Shown one piece after another: positions 15,336 through 24,156 of a stretch of 64,000 bases of DNA; position 1 is the first letter of the stretch, and the number at the start of each line of letters is the position of its first letter. The stretch is taken from contig CAVRFM010000004.1 in the NCBI GenBank assembly GCA_963720375.1, positions 20,024-84,023 on the forward strand. The letters are read 5' to 3'. Made by a program: the position numbers and the translations under genes. Source of the stretch: JAPLHP01 sp963720375 (lineage in GTDB: Bacteria > Chloroflexota > Dehalococcoidia > UBA2247 > RBG-13-53-26). The notes below the pieces were generated by a model. It worked only from the letters and a program-made list of their open reading frames with translations. It was not told the DNA's origin and searched no databases.

Positions 15336-16865
15336 TCACATCACTCGCTTCAGGCGGGGGTTAGGGGTGATTCCGGGGATTCGCCCCCGTTTAGCGATGG
15401 GCTTGCCTGCCACTTCATGCAGATCAGCCGTGAAATCAATCGGCCTGGCTCCGCTGATATAACTCCCCACCCCAAAGGCATCAACAGGAGCCTTATTTTC
15501 AATAAAGGACTTGATACGGTCCGGGTCGATACCTCCGCTGACAAAGATTTTTACCTCTTTGAAACCAGCCAAGTCAAGCCTGGCCCTGGTCTCCTTGACG
15601 AGGTCAGGCGTGACCTTGCCCCTTTCGGCCGGTGTATCCAGCCTTACTCCCTGGAGACGGCCGTGCATTTCTCGAGCCACGGTGATGCTTTCTTCGGTCT
15701 CATCCCTGAAGGTATCCACCAGGGTGATGCGGGGTACTTCCGGTGGCATATGTTTATCGAAGGCCAGGGTAGCGGTCAACGTGTCGCCCATCACTATGAT
15801 CAGGGCGTGGGGTATGGTGCCTGTAGGAGGGATGCCTGCTATCTTAGCGCCAGCCATGCTGGAGCAGCCAGTGCAACCGCCGACGATAGCAGCATAGTCC
15901 ATGACGCCGGCCACTGAAGGGTGAACATGACGAGCACCAAAACTGATGATAGGGATTCCCCGGGCCGCCTCGACGCATTCTCTGGCAGCGGTGGCCCAGC
16001 CGCTGCAGTGGGACAGCATCCCCAGATAGGCAGTCTCATATGCCCCGTAGCTCTGGTAAGAGGCAGTCATTCTGAGCACTACCTCTTTTCTGTCGAAGGA
16101 ATCTCCTTCAGAAAGAGACCAGACCTCCCTCTTCCCCTGGGGCAGTATCTTGTCCAGCAGGGCATGAACTTCGTGCATACCGCACAGGAGTCCTGGCTTG
16201 GTGGCGAAGACTTCCATAGTGGCCACCGGATTGATACCTTCGCGCTTCAGGATCTCCACTGTTCTCAGGAAGTATATGTCTGCGGTCTCTCCGGATAGGA
16301 TGGACTCGGAAACTTCAAATCGAGGGGAGGGCGTTTTTATTGTTGATGCCCTGGTCAATCTGGCTCCCAGAACCTTTTCCATATGTTCCAGAGCAAACCT
16401 GTGGGCGGAGAAATCGAAGGAGGCAACGCAATCGACCGGTACCTCCACTTCGTAGTGCCGGTTGCGGGCATCAGCCACGGTGTGCAGAACACAGATATTG
16501 GTGCATACCCCGCAGATAATTAACTTCTCGGGGTGCAGAGTTTCCAGCTTCTTTTCGAGGGAGGTATTGAAGAAGGCGCTGTAGTGGCTCTTGGGTATTA
16601 TCTCACCAGAGCAGCGGGTAAGTTCAGGGATGAGCTCTGCTTCTATCGTGCCGGCTATGCAGTGTGGGGGGAACATCTTGAACTCCGGATCATCCGGGTG
16701 GTGACTGTCGCAAAGGTAGAAGACCTTTGACCCCTGAGCGATTTCGTCCTCCAATAACTGCTGAATGCCGGGGATAATGCGGCGGGCGCTGTCACCACAG
16801 TAAAGTGGATGCCCTTCTTCCAGAAAACCCCTAACCATATCGATCACTATGACAGCTCTGGCCAT
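15336..16865 (-). CDS. Bifunctional nicotinamidase / nicotinate phosphoribosyltransferase
   Basis: A 509-aa fusion. Residues 1-170 are an isochorismatase-fold nicotinamidase: catalytic Asp 9 (VIDMV), Lys 92 (PKSHYSAFF) and Cys 125 (CTNICVLHT), with the metal site in CDSHHPDD and FPPHCIAGT. Residues 185-509 are a nicotinate phosphoribosyltransferase, with HCSGWATA, SFGARHVHPSV, GGCTGCSSM, VDTFRDE and FVSGGIDPDRI. Together they turn nicotinamide into nicotinate and then nicotinate mononucleotide. Both active sites look intact. The fusion would let the intermediate pass directly, which is inference. It is 2 bp from the preceding small gene. Confidence 0.9.
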   Translation of the reverse strand: MARAVIVIDMVRGFLEEGHPLYCGDSARRIIPGIQQLLEDEIAQGSKVFYLCDSHHPDDPEFKMFPPHCIAGTIEAELIPELTRCSGEIIPKSHYSAFFNTSLEKKLETLHPEKLIICGVCTNICVLHTVADARNRHYEVEVPVDCVASFDFSAHRFALEHMEKVLGARLTRASTIKTPSPRFEVSESILSGETADIYFLRTVEILKREGINPVATMEVFATKPGLLCGMHEVHALLDKILPQGKREVWSLSEGDSFDRKEVVLRMTASYQSYGAYETAYLGMLSHCSGWATAARECVEAARGIPIISFGARHVHPSVAGVMDYAAIVGGCTGCSSMAGAKIAGIPPTGTIPHALIIVMGDTLTATLAFDKHMPPEVPRITLVDTFRDETEESITVAREMHGRLQGVRLDTPAERGKVTPDLVKETRARLDLAGFKEVKIFVSGGIDPDRIKSFIENKAPVDAFGVGSYISGARPIDFTADLHEVAGKPIAKRGRIPGITPNPRLKRVM

Positions 16866-16867
16866 TG

Positions 16868-17191
16868 CTACGTTCCTCTCTTAGAGTGAGCCGTTGCGCT
16901 CTGCCTGATGGCAAATTCTCCCACCAGCGAAGCTGCTTTGCCGTAATCCCCGGCGTCGAAGGCTTCCAATGCTTCTTCCAGAAGGCGGACTTCTCCAAGC
17001 AGGTTAGCTGACATAGCGCCGCCAACGCAGCACCTCCCTACATCAGCCCGCCAGAAAAGGGCCTCTTTGATCTCCAGTATCCTCTTAATCTCTTCGCGGC
17101 ACTGGCTGGCCTCAACGGGTTTGAGCAACCTTTCTCTGAGTGACTCCACCAGCTCTCTGGTGATTATGAGCATTTGGTCATCTTTCAACAT
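16868..17191 (-). CDS. Hypothetical helical protein (107 aa)
   Basis: I do not recognise this protein. It is 107 residues, mostly amphipathic helix, with a Cys pair (DVGRCCVGGA) in the middle and a basic tail. It is the first gene of the minus-strand operon that continues with NAD salvage, rsfS and AmmeMemoRadiSam genes, only 2 bp before the next start. That makes it likely to be expressed. ATG at 17191 or the ATG six codons later could be the start. No catalytic motif is seen. Confidence 0.6.
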   Translation of the reverse strand: MLKDDQMLIITRELVESLRERLLKPVEASQCREEIKRILEIKEALFWRADVGRCCVGGAMSANLLGEVRLLEEALEAFDAGDYGKAASLVGEFAIRQSATAHSKRGT

Positions 17192-17425
17192 TGAGGTCCG
17201 GCAATTCCTGAAACATTATCGTATGAAACTGGGGATAGCTTACTGCAAACCACTCGATTATGTCCATCAGGCTGCGGGGCATGCGGTTACAGGAGAAATC
17301 TCGATTTACTCAGGGGGGTTTGGCCTTTGTGGTAACGGCTGCGCAGCAACGTAAATCAGAGCCGTTGAGGTTTCAACAGAATGTGAACGCGTGTGTGGAT
17401 GCAACAGATCAGCAATCCGTCAGAC

Positions 17426-18931
17426 TCAAACCCACTTGAACCCGTGATCGAGGAAGACGTCCAGGCAAGCCTCTGCCACAGTCGGGTCGTAAAGTACAGC
17501 CTTACACTTGTTTATTTCCTTCAAAGCTGTGTCCAGACCGAGAGCTGGCCGGTAAGCCCGGTGGAAGGTCATGGCTTCCACAACGTCGGCCACAGCAATG
17601 ATCCGTGCCTCCAGCTCGATGTTTTCACCCTGAAGAGCCGAAGGATAGCCTGATCCGTCGAGTCTTTCATGATGCTGGAAAACGACCTTGGCAATCGGCC
17701 AGGGGAATTCTATGCTTTTCAAGATGTCATAGGCTGACTGTGGATGGGATTTGATCAGGGCGAATTCCACATCGGTCAATCGGCCGGGCTTGGTGAGAAT
17801 GTCACTGGGAATGAATATCTTACCCAGGTCGTGGAGAAGTCCCGCTACGCGGATGACCTGGATCTTCTCTGATGAAAGGTGCATTTGCCGAGCTATGGCA
17901 CAGGCAAGCTGCTTCACCCGCTCCTGGTGACCGGCTGTGTAGCGATCCCTCATTTCCACTGTCAATGATATGGCCTGGATTACACTCTCTACAGTCGATT
18001 CCAGCTGTCTGAAGGTTTGCTGGACTTGTTCTTCTGCCTGCCTGCGTTCCGTGATATCCCTGTGGATACCCCGATAGCCACGAAGTACTCCGTCCCCATC
18101 AAAAAATGGCATGCCGCTGCTTTCCAGGAAAACTGTGTGACCGTCCTTACGTGATTTCGCCATCTGGACGAACTTGAAGGGTTTTTCCGAGGCGATAGTA
18201 GATGAAAGAACGTTAATCAAGCGGTTTGCTTCCTGTAGAGGCATAAGGTCGAAGAGGGTTTTCCCCAGCACTTCTTCAGGTTCGTAGCCCAGTATGTCCC
18301 TCACTTTGGGATTGACGTAAGTGTAGACAGACTTGTCATTCAACTCCCACACCAAGTCACTAGTCGTCTCGAGCAGATCGCGGAACCGCTCGCTGCTATC
18401 GTGCAAATCCTCCTCGGTGGGCCTGTGCCCGGTGGCGTCTTTGATCACGGCGACTGCTCCGACCACCTTCCCCTTTTTCCGCCACGGAGAAAACTGGATC
18501 CGGAGCTTCAATTGTTCACCTGATCTGGCGTATGCTTCTGCCTCAAAGGGAGACACTCCCTGGTCCGATAGAGTCTGATTGAGGCGGGATAACATACCGA
18601 TGGCACTCTTTGGAGGGAACATCTTCAGGGTTTCGAATGGTCTTCCCAGGATCTCTTCTTCGGGGTAACCGCTGATATCTACTATGGCCTTGTTGATGCC
18701 GACAATAGTGCCAGCCGTGTCAATCAAAGCCAGGCCGTCAGTAATGATATCGAGGAGTGCCTGGAACTTGTCCTCCGCACCCAGGTCTACCCTGTTTGGG
18801 GGGTAGTCTGGGGCCGTTACGAGAACATCCAGACACTCTCTGCCCAAATCTCTTCCTGCTTCTGGCATTATTGAGGTGCCCCCTTCTGGGATTACAGGCT
18901 GGGCTGGTCTGCTATCACTGGCTTGTACCAT
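17426..18931 (-). CDS. PAS-PAS-HD-GYP phosphodiesterase
   Basis: A 501-aa cytoplasmic signalling protein. Two PAS domains occupy about residues 45-290: the first contains LIDTAGTIVGINKAIVDISG, the second YTYVNPKVRDILGYEPEEVLG. An HD-GYP domain follows at about 300-490, with HDLGK, HPQSAYDIL and HHERLDGSGYP. HD-GYP enzymes degrade cyclic di-GMP. It has no receiver or membrane segment. The nearby 651-aa gene has a very similar HD-GYP domain (shared FPWPIAK before HHE), so the two are probably duplicates with different input domains. No GGDEF gene is in the window. Confidence 0.9.
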   Translation of the reverse strand: MVQASDSRPAQPVIPEGGTSIMPEAGRDLGRECLDVLVTAPDYPPNRVDLGAEDKFQALLDIITDGLALIDTAGTIVGINKAIVDISGYPEEEILGRPFETLKMFPPKSAIGMLSRLNQTLSDQGVSPFEAEAYARSGEQLKLRIQFSPWRKKGKVVGAVAVIKDATGHRPTEEDLHDSSERFRDLLETTSDLVWELNDKSVYTYVNPKVRDILGYEPEEVLGKTLFDLMPLQEANRLINVLSSTIASEKPFKFVQMAKSRKDGHTVFLESSGMPFFDGDGVLRGYRGIHRDITERRQAEEQVQQTFRQLESTVESVIQAISLTVEMRDRYTAGHQERVKQLACAIARQMHLSSEKIQVIRVAGLLHDLGKIFIPSDILTKPGRLTDVEFALIKSHPQSAYDILKSIEFPWPIAKVVFQHHERLDGSGYPSALQGENIELEARIIAVADVVEAMTFHRAYRPALGLDTALKEINKCKAVLYDPTVAEACLDVFLDHGFKWV

Positions 18932-19207
18932 GTTCGTGATACGAGTTTACTAGGCCATGCTTACAGGAATACCTCAAAGAGGCGGTTTGCCGTCACAAAA
19001 AGCTAACACTGCGCATTAATGTCAGGCATGGCGAATGTGTGTTTAGGATTTCATGACGTGGTGGATAGATGATAGAGTTGGCTCAAACCACCAGGAGTTA
19101 TAGGGCCTTGTGCAGTGGACATGCAGATGGCACATTACAGGCAGATGTGGCTTAGAGGCTGAAGCAGTATGGATGAACGATCCTGTAAAGACAGGTGGGA
19201 TGCTGGG

Positions 19208-21163
19208 TTAAGCTACCGACACCCTTTCTGGTTCGAACGTGAAACCTTTGTCAGCGAAAAGCCTCAGACAGGCATCCACTGCGTTGGGGTCATAAAGGAG
19301 GCCGCTATTCTTGGAAATCTCTTTCAGGGCTTCTGTTATACCGAGAGCCGGTCGGTAGGGTCGATTAGAGGACATGGCTTCCACAACGTCAGCCACCGTC
19401 AGGATACGCGCTTCCAAGAGAATTTCCTTGTCCTTGATGCCTAGAGGATAGCCGGAGCCATTTATTTTTTCATGATGCTGCAGCACGATCTTGGCGATGG
19501 GCCAGGGGAATTCTACTGTTTTCAATATATCGTACCCAGACTGGGAATGGGTTTTGATTATGGCGAATTCGATTTCGGACAACTTGCCAGCCTTACTGAG
19601 GATTTCTATCGGTACGGATATCTTACCCAGATCGTGTACGAGTCCAGCCGTGCGAACTGCCTTCATCTGTTCACTTGAAAGGCTCATTTCTTTGGCTATG
19701 GCGCAGGCAAGCTGGGTTACCCGCCGTTGATGGCCTGCTGTGTAGGGGTCCCTCGTTTCCACTGCCGATGTTATGACCTGGATAGTACCATCCAGAGCTT
19801 CCTCAAGTTTTTCGAAGCTCTGTTTGAGTTGTTCCTCAGCCCGCTTGCGATCAGCAACGTCGTGCAGGACACCCATTATCTCAATGGGCCGTCCATCTTG
19901 GCCGTAGATGAAACTCACTGTGGTGGACACCCAGGTGGTGGAGCCATCATTACGTTTGAGCTCCAGGTCCAGCGTCTGTGATTTGAAAATCGTCTCAAGA
20001 TCATTTTCCCCTGCTGTCATTGCTGCAGCGAAGGCTTTTGAGGCAAGTTCAAGAGAGGCAGGAGTTAAGCTGTCTTCGATGCCACGAGCCATGGCTTCCT
20101 CAACGCTGTAGCCCAGCAGACGTGTGATAGAAGGACTCATATAGGCAGGCCGCAGGTTCATGTTGGTGACCCAGATGACATCTGAGATATTCTCAGCCAG
20201 CAGGCGGTAGCGTCTCTCACTGTCTCCCAGAGCCTCTTCTGCCCGCTTGCGCCGGGTCATGTCGCGGGTGACTCCCAGGTAACCAGTTATCTGGCCGTTT
20301 GAATCGCGCAGGTAGTTGACCTTGTTTTCCGCCCAGATGGTGGAGCCATCCTTGCAGCTTAGCTCCACCTCCATTGTGATGATGCGGTTTGGGTTGTATT
20401 GCCCCGTGCGTTCCTTGGCGTCTTCTTCGGCCATGATACGCATGGCGGTCTCCAGAGACGCCGGGGTCATGTTTTCTTCCAGCGGTTGGGTCAAGGCTTC
20501 CTCAACGGTGTAGCCCCGTACACGTGTCACAGACGAACTGACATAGGTGTACTTCAGGTTGGTACCCATAGTCCAGATGACGTCTGACAGGTTCTCAGCC
20601 AGCAGGCGGTAGCGAGCCTCACTCTCCCTTATAGCCTGATCTGCCTGCTGGCGCTCGCTGATGTCGCGCTCCAGGTTTCGATTGGCCTTTGCCATCTTGT
20701 CTTCAAGCTTACGGATGAGAGCCTCGTTGTACCTTTTCAAATAGACTGATTCCTCTTTAATCGTCTGGGGAGAGGCCACTAATTTACCAGCCGTTTGCTC
20801 CTTGAGAATCTCCTGCACTAGCGCTAGTAAAGCTTCTGGTTCGGCCGGCTTGACTAAGAATCGCTCTGCCCCCAGGCTCAGGGCGAATTCCTTATCCCTG
20901 GGATCTGTGTATGTGGCGGAGTAAAAAACGAAGGGAATCTTCCGTAGCTGCTTGTCCCCCTTCCACTCGCGGCACAGGGTGAAGCCGTCCATGCCTGACA
21001 TCAGGATGTCGGAGAGTATTATATCCGGCGGATTCCCTAGGGCTGCCTTAAGCGCCTCAACGCCATTGGCCGCCGAAGCTACCTTGTGGCCATGGCCTTC
21101 CAGAAGCACCTTCAGCATGTACAGATCCTGCTTGTTATCGTCTGCGATCAGCATTGTGCTCAT
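19208..21163 (-). CDS. Response regulator with PAS domains and HD-GYP output
   Basis: A 651-aa protein. Residues 1-120 are a receiver domain (acidic D8 and D9, phospho-acceptor D52 in ILSDILM, switch Lys in FLVKPAE). A linker coiled coil follows, then two similar PAS/PAC units that share RLLAENLSDVIW or RLLAENISDVIW, and an HD-GYP domain with HDLGK, THSQSGYDIL and HHEKINGSGYP. Phosphorylation should control cyclic di-GMP hydrolysis. The cognate histidine kinase is not adjacent. It is the closest relative, in this window, of the protein at 17426-18931. Confidence 0.92.
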   Translation of the reverse strand: MSTMLIADDNKQDLYMLKVLLEGHGHKVASAANGVEALKAALGNPPDIILSDILMSGMDGFTLCREWKGDKQLRKIPFVFYSATYTDPRDKEFALSLGAERFLVKPAEPEALLALVQEILKEQTAGKLVASPQTIKEESVYLKRYNEALIRKLEDKMAKANRNLERDISERQQADQAIRESEARYRLLAENLSDVIWTMGTNLKYTYVSSSVTRVRGYTVEEALTQPLEENMTPASLETAMRIMAEEDAKERTGQYNPNRIITMEVELSCKDGSTIWAENKVNYLRDSNGQITGYLGVTRDMTRRKRAEEALGDSERRYRLLAENISDVIWVTNMNLRPAYMSPSITRLLGYSVEEAMARGIEDSLTPASLELASKAFAAAMTAGENDLETIFKSQTLDLELKRNDGSTTWVSTTVSFIYGQDGRPIEIMGVLHDVADRKRAEEQLKQSFEKLEEALDGTIQVITSAVETRDPYTAGHQRRVTQLACAIAKEMSLSSEQMKAVRTAGLVHDLGKISVPIEILSKAGKLSEIEFAIIKTHSQSGYDILKTVEFPWPIAKIVLQHHEKINGSGYPLGIKDKEILLEARILTVADVVEAMSSNRPYRPALGITEALKEISKNSGLLYDPNAVDACLRLFADKGFTFEPERVSVA

Positions 21164-21492
21164 GATCCATCACATTCCCCGGGCGATTGGTCAGGCATCG
21201 CTCAATTCCGGTTTTAGATGCTTTTCCCCCATTTCTCCAGCCCTAGCTTCTGGCTAGCCTCCGGGTGATGAATAGGCAGAGGTATGACGAACACAAGCCC
21301 AGTATATTACTTTACTTAGAGAGATGCAACATCTAGGATTATTACTTATTAGATATATTGTCGATATGCCAAGCGGGGGAGGCGTATAGATGGTGATTGT
21401 GGAGGGGTGATAATTGAATCGTGGTGCTGCCGATACGGTCACTGTTCAAGTAGATCCCGTTCACCGTAATCCGTGGATTCTGCTACGCTTGG

Positions 21493-21520
21493 TGTCATTC
21501 CCACGCAAGTGGGAATCCAG
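21493..21520 (-). repeat. 28-bp palindromic repeat, copy 1
   Basis: Core ATTCCCAC-GCAA-GTGGGAAT (21497-21516) with flanks TGTC and CCAG. Its reverse complement is identical over all 28 bp to 44701-44728, 23 kb away. It resembles the REP-like intergenic palindromes common in many bacterial chromosomes. Confidence 0.8.
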
Positions 21521-21545
21521 CACCAATTGAAAAGGGCAGTATCTT

Positions 21546-21573
21546 CTGGATTCCTGCTTCCGCAGGAATGACA
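21546..21573 (+). repeat. 28-bp palindromic repeat, diverged copy 2
   Basis: Same flanks (CTGG and GACA) around the stem ATTCCTGC-TTCC-GCAGGAAT (21550-21569). Relative to copy 1 it is inverted, so the pair could form one large cruciform or hairpin downstream of the catabolic operon. Confidence 0.75.
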
Positions 21574-21610
21574 TATGGAAGGATCCATGGATTCAGGGTT
21601 CAGCCTCAAA

Positions 21611-22981
21611 TTAGCCGAGCTTGGAGATGGCGTCCTCGAGTTGGAGCAGTAGGGTCATGTCACCGTCTATCTTCAGTTTGCCGCCCGTCCAGGCATTGAA
21701 ACGATCCATCTCTCCTCTCTGAATGGCTGCCCAGTCCTGGGCTGAGGCCGTAAGGGTGCAGTTCGCATTCGTGGCGATGCCATCGTGGCGGGTGGCGACA
21801 CCCTTCTGGCACACAGCATACCAGTCACATCCGGCAGGCCCTGTCAGGTGGAACTGGACTATCACGGTGACCTCCTCGACTCTGGTGGTCTCCCTCGTAG
21901 GTGCTCCCGGGGAAGGCAATCCTAGCAGACTGGCCAGTCTCTGCGTGCACGGGTTGTTCAACTCAGCGTCCTCCTGAGGCATGGCAACGCCGAGCTTCTT
22001 GAAGTTCTTCAGCACCTTCAGAATCACCACGCCGCCCCTGAAGGCCGCGAAGACCTTGTTGTAGAACAGCTTGTCTACTCTCCAGCCGGTCAACTCCTGG
22101 TAGCGCTGGACGGTCTCTTCCTCGCCGGGTGCGCCATCCAAGCGGGGAATCCCATAGCCTTCACTGTCCACCCAGTCGAGCATAAGGAAGAAAGCCAGGT
22201 CTGCCTGGGGGTCCCCGATGAAGGCCATTTCCCAATCGAACAGTGCCACCACATCGCCGTCCGGACTGAACATAGTGTTAGGCATACGGGCATCTCCCCA
22301 GCACAGAGTCACGTGCTCCGGAACGTAGCGGTTCTCTCTGAGCCACTTCAAGGCGGCTTCCAGAATCGGCTGTCGTTCATCAGGTGATTCCTTGTCCCAA
22401 TTGAGATATCTCTCAAAATAATCAAGTTGCCTGTCCAGCGGATCGGTGCCGCCCTTGGGAATGCCGAGAAAGGACAGGCCCAACGCCCTCCAATCCGCTT
22501 TGTGGACCCGTGTCATAGCCTCGATCGCTGACCACCACATCTTTGCCCGTTTCTGCCGGGTGGCATCATAGTAGACGCCGAACGAATGATAGGGTGGGAA
22601 CTCCGGGGGTACGACCCCTTCGATCCTTCCCATTACATAGAACGCAGTGCCAAGCAGCTTCTCGTCCTGTTCCAGCCAGTAGACCTTCGGAACAGGAGCC
22701 TTTGTTCCCTGCATGGCCTTCATAATGCGGAACTGAATACTAAGGTCGTAGTCAGGGTAGACCGGGAACGACCTGGGCGCGCAGCGGAGCACCATTCCTT
22801 CCGACTTCTGCTTCCCATGTTCCTGCCAGGCAAGATTAAAGAGAAATGTCTCGTTGGAGATCCCAGCCCCTGATCTCTCCAGGTTTGAAATGGCCAGGTT
22901 CCTGGCATCTGGCATCTTCTTCTGCAGCCAGGCTGTGAGTTTTGACTGAATATCAGATAAATCTACCTGCCGCGAAAGCAT
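21611..22981 (-). CDS. Aminoglycoside-phosphotransferase-like kinase fused to SCP2 domain
   Basis: A 456-aa fusion. Residues 1-340 have the APH/ACAD10-type kinase fold: SGAGISNETFLF near the start, catalytic loop WGDARMPN and metal motif LFDWEMAFIGDP. Residues 350-456 form an SCP2 sterol-carrier domain ending LKIDGDMTLLLQLEDAI. Related kinases phosphorylate hydroxy-acyl groups in lipid or sterol catabolism. It is the last gene of a minus-strand operon with an aldehyde ferredoxin oxidoreductase and a SnoaL-like protein. The combination suggests activation or carriage of a lipophilic acid; the substrate is not known. Confidence 0.82.
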   Translation of the reverse strand: MLSRQVDLSDIQSKLTAWLQKKMPDARNLAISNLERSGAGISNETFLFNLAWQEHGKQKSEGMVLRCAPRSFPVYPDYDLSIQFRIMKAMQGTKAPVPKVYWLEQDEKLLGTAFYVMGRIEGVVPPEFPPYHSFGVYYDATRQKRAKMWWSAIEAMTRVHKADWRALGLSFLGIPKGGTDPLDRQLDYFERYLNWDKESPDERQPILEAALKWLRENRYVPEHVTLCWGDARMPNTMFSPDGDVVALFDWEMAFIGDPQADLAFFLMLDWVDSEGYGIPRLDGAPGEEETVQRYQELTGWRVDKLFYNKVFAAFRGGVVILKVLKNFKKLGVAMPQEDAELNNPCTQRLASLLGLPSPGAPTRETTRVEEVTVIVQFHLTGPAGCDWYAVCQKGVATRHDGIATNANCTLTASAQDWAAIQRGEMDRFNAWTGGKLKIDGDMTLLLQLEDAISKLG

Positions 22982-22996
22982 TTGGCACCTCCCCTT

Positions 22997-24127
22997 CTAG
23001 TAGCTCTGGTAACCGTATTTGGGGTACTTGCCGACCACCATCAGTTCGACGGTTCCATGGCCAACCTCGTGGCTGCACTTGAACTCCGAGCCGTAGTCGC
23101 AGTACCCCCAGATCTCACGCATCACCTGCGGGTTATTGAGGTCAAATTTGTGCCCATCCATCCACTTGGCTCCCATCCATTTGCCATGGATAAAGTCCTT
23201 GTAGTAACCACCGTATCCGGCAGGTGCCTGGTAGCAGATGGTGACGGGGCGTATGGAGACTTCTTTCCTGGTGCCGTCGATGGCAGTAAGGATGACGCTG
23301 CCACCGGCGAACCGCCGCGCCTGTTCGGGGATATCGTCCCTGAACTTGTAGTTATGCTCCACGTTCGCCAGCTTCAGCGGCTCTTTGTTGCTGCCGAAGG
23401 GATAAAACAGGCCGCCGCCAAAGTGCCATCGGTTCACAAAACCGCGCTTTTCATCCCAGATCTCCCTTATGTGGAAGGTGGCGCCCCATTTCTCAAATTG
23501 CATCAGGGCAAAGTTAAAAAGCATCCCTTCGGGTATCTCCGGAGTCTGTACGCCGGTTTCGATAAAATCCGCACCGGCCAGCCTGATGCCCCAGGAACGG
23601 TCCCTCTCGCCCGCCCATTCATGTTTGTCAAGCTGGAACGTTTTCCCCTCCGCCTTGATCCAGCCGGTAGGTCTCACGGACTGCACCATGCGCTTGATGT
23701 GCTCCTTCAGCCGGCCGCGGCTGATTTGCAACTGCGCGGGGTACTCTTCAAGAAGCGGGCTGTATCCCTCGATTGTTATGTCGTAGCTGAGACCGTATTC
23801 GTTCTCGCCCAAGGTGTACCGCACCTTCTTGAGAGGCTCAACTACTTCGTAGGAGAAAGGCCCTATTTTGAAGACGTCGATGTCGGGACGGAGTTCACGC
23901 GAAGCCCGCACCACATACTCGGTCTGGCCCTGAATGGTAAAGGCCACAAAAGCATCCATAACGTTGCGGTTGGGATAGTAGCCAAAGCCGGTAGCCAGGT
24001 GTGCTGTCCCAGCGACGTCATGGACTTGCATCCAGGCTCTCTCAGTCCATTCCCGGGCGCTGGTGCCAGGCTGGTCAAAGGTAGATACCACCTGGTGGCA
24101 GAACATCTCGTCATATTTGGTTATCAC
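22997..24127 (-). CDS. Uncharacterised protein, possibly lipocalin/AttH-like (376 aa)
   Basis: I cannot assign a function. The protein is beta-rich with many aromatic residues, has no signal peptide, and contains HFGGGLFYPFGSNKE and a C-terminal SHEVGHGTVELMVVGKYPKYG. The general look is that of two-lobed lipocalin-like proteins (DUF7064/7065, AttH or CrtC type) found beside lipid, sterol or terpenoid catabolic genes; that resemblance is weak and from memory. It lies 15 bp before the APH-SCP2 gene and 29 bp after the AOR gene, so it is certainly in the operon. The long open frame on the opposite strand is its shadow. Confidence 0.7.
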   Translation of the reverse strand: MITKYDEMFCHQVVSTFDQPGTSAREWTERAWMQVHDVAGTAHLATGFGYYPNRNVMDAFVAFTIQGQTEYVVRASRELRPDIDVFKIGPFSYEVVEPLKKVRYTLGENEYGLSYDITIEGYSPLLEEYPAQLQISRGRLKEHIKRMVQSVRPTGWIKAEGKTFQLDKHEWAGERDRSWGIRLAGADFIETGVQTPEIPEGMLFNFALMQFEKWGATFHIREIWDEKRGFVNRWHFGGGLFYPFGSNKEPLKLANVEHNYKFRDDIPEQARRFAGGSVILTAIDGTRKEVSIRPVTICYQAPAGYGGYYKDFIHGKWMGAKWMDGHKFDLNNPQVMREIWGYCDYGSEFKCSHEVGHGTVELMVVGKYPKYGYQSY

Positions 24128-24156
24128 TATTCACCTCCAACTCAGGACTGAATAGG

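Larger units (their letters stand above)
21164..21610. other. Intergenic region with paired palindromic repeats
   Basis: No gene is seen. The right half holds two copies of a 28-bp palindromic repeat in opposite orientation (21493-21520 and 21546-21573), 25 bp apart. The left half is the upstream region of the response-regulator gene and is AT-rich around 21300-21370, where its promoter probably lies. Confidence 0.6.

Noticed and set aside
22982..24151. 389-codon open frame on the plus strand
   Set aside because: It lies antisense to the AOR-operon gene at 22997-24127, has low-complexity composition and no family resemblance, while the minus-strand frame fits the operon spacing.
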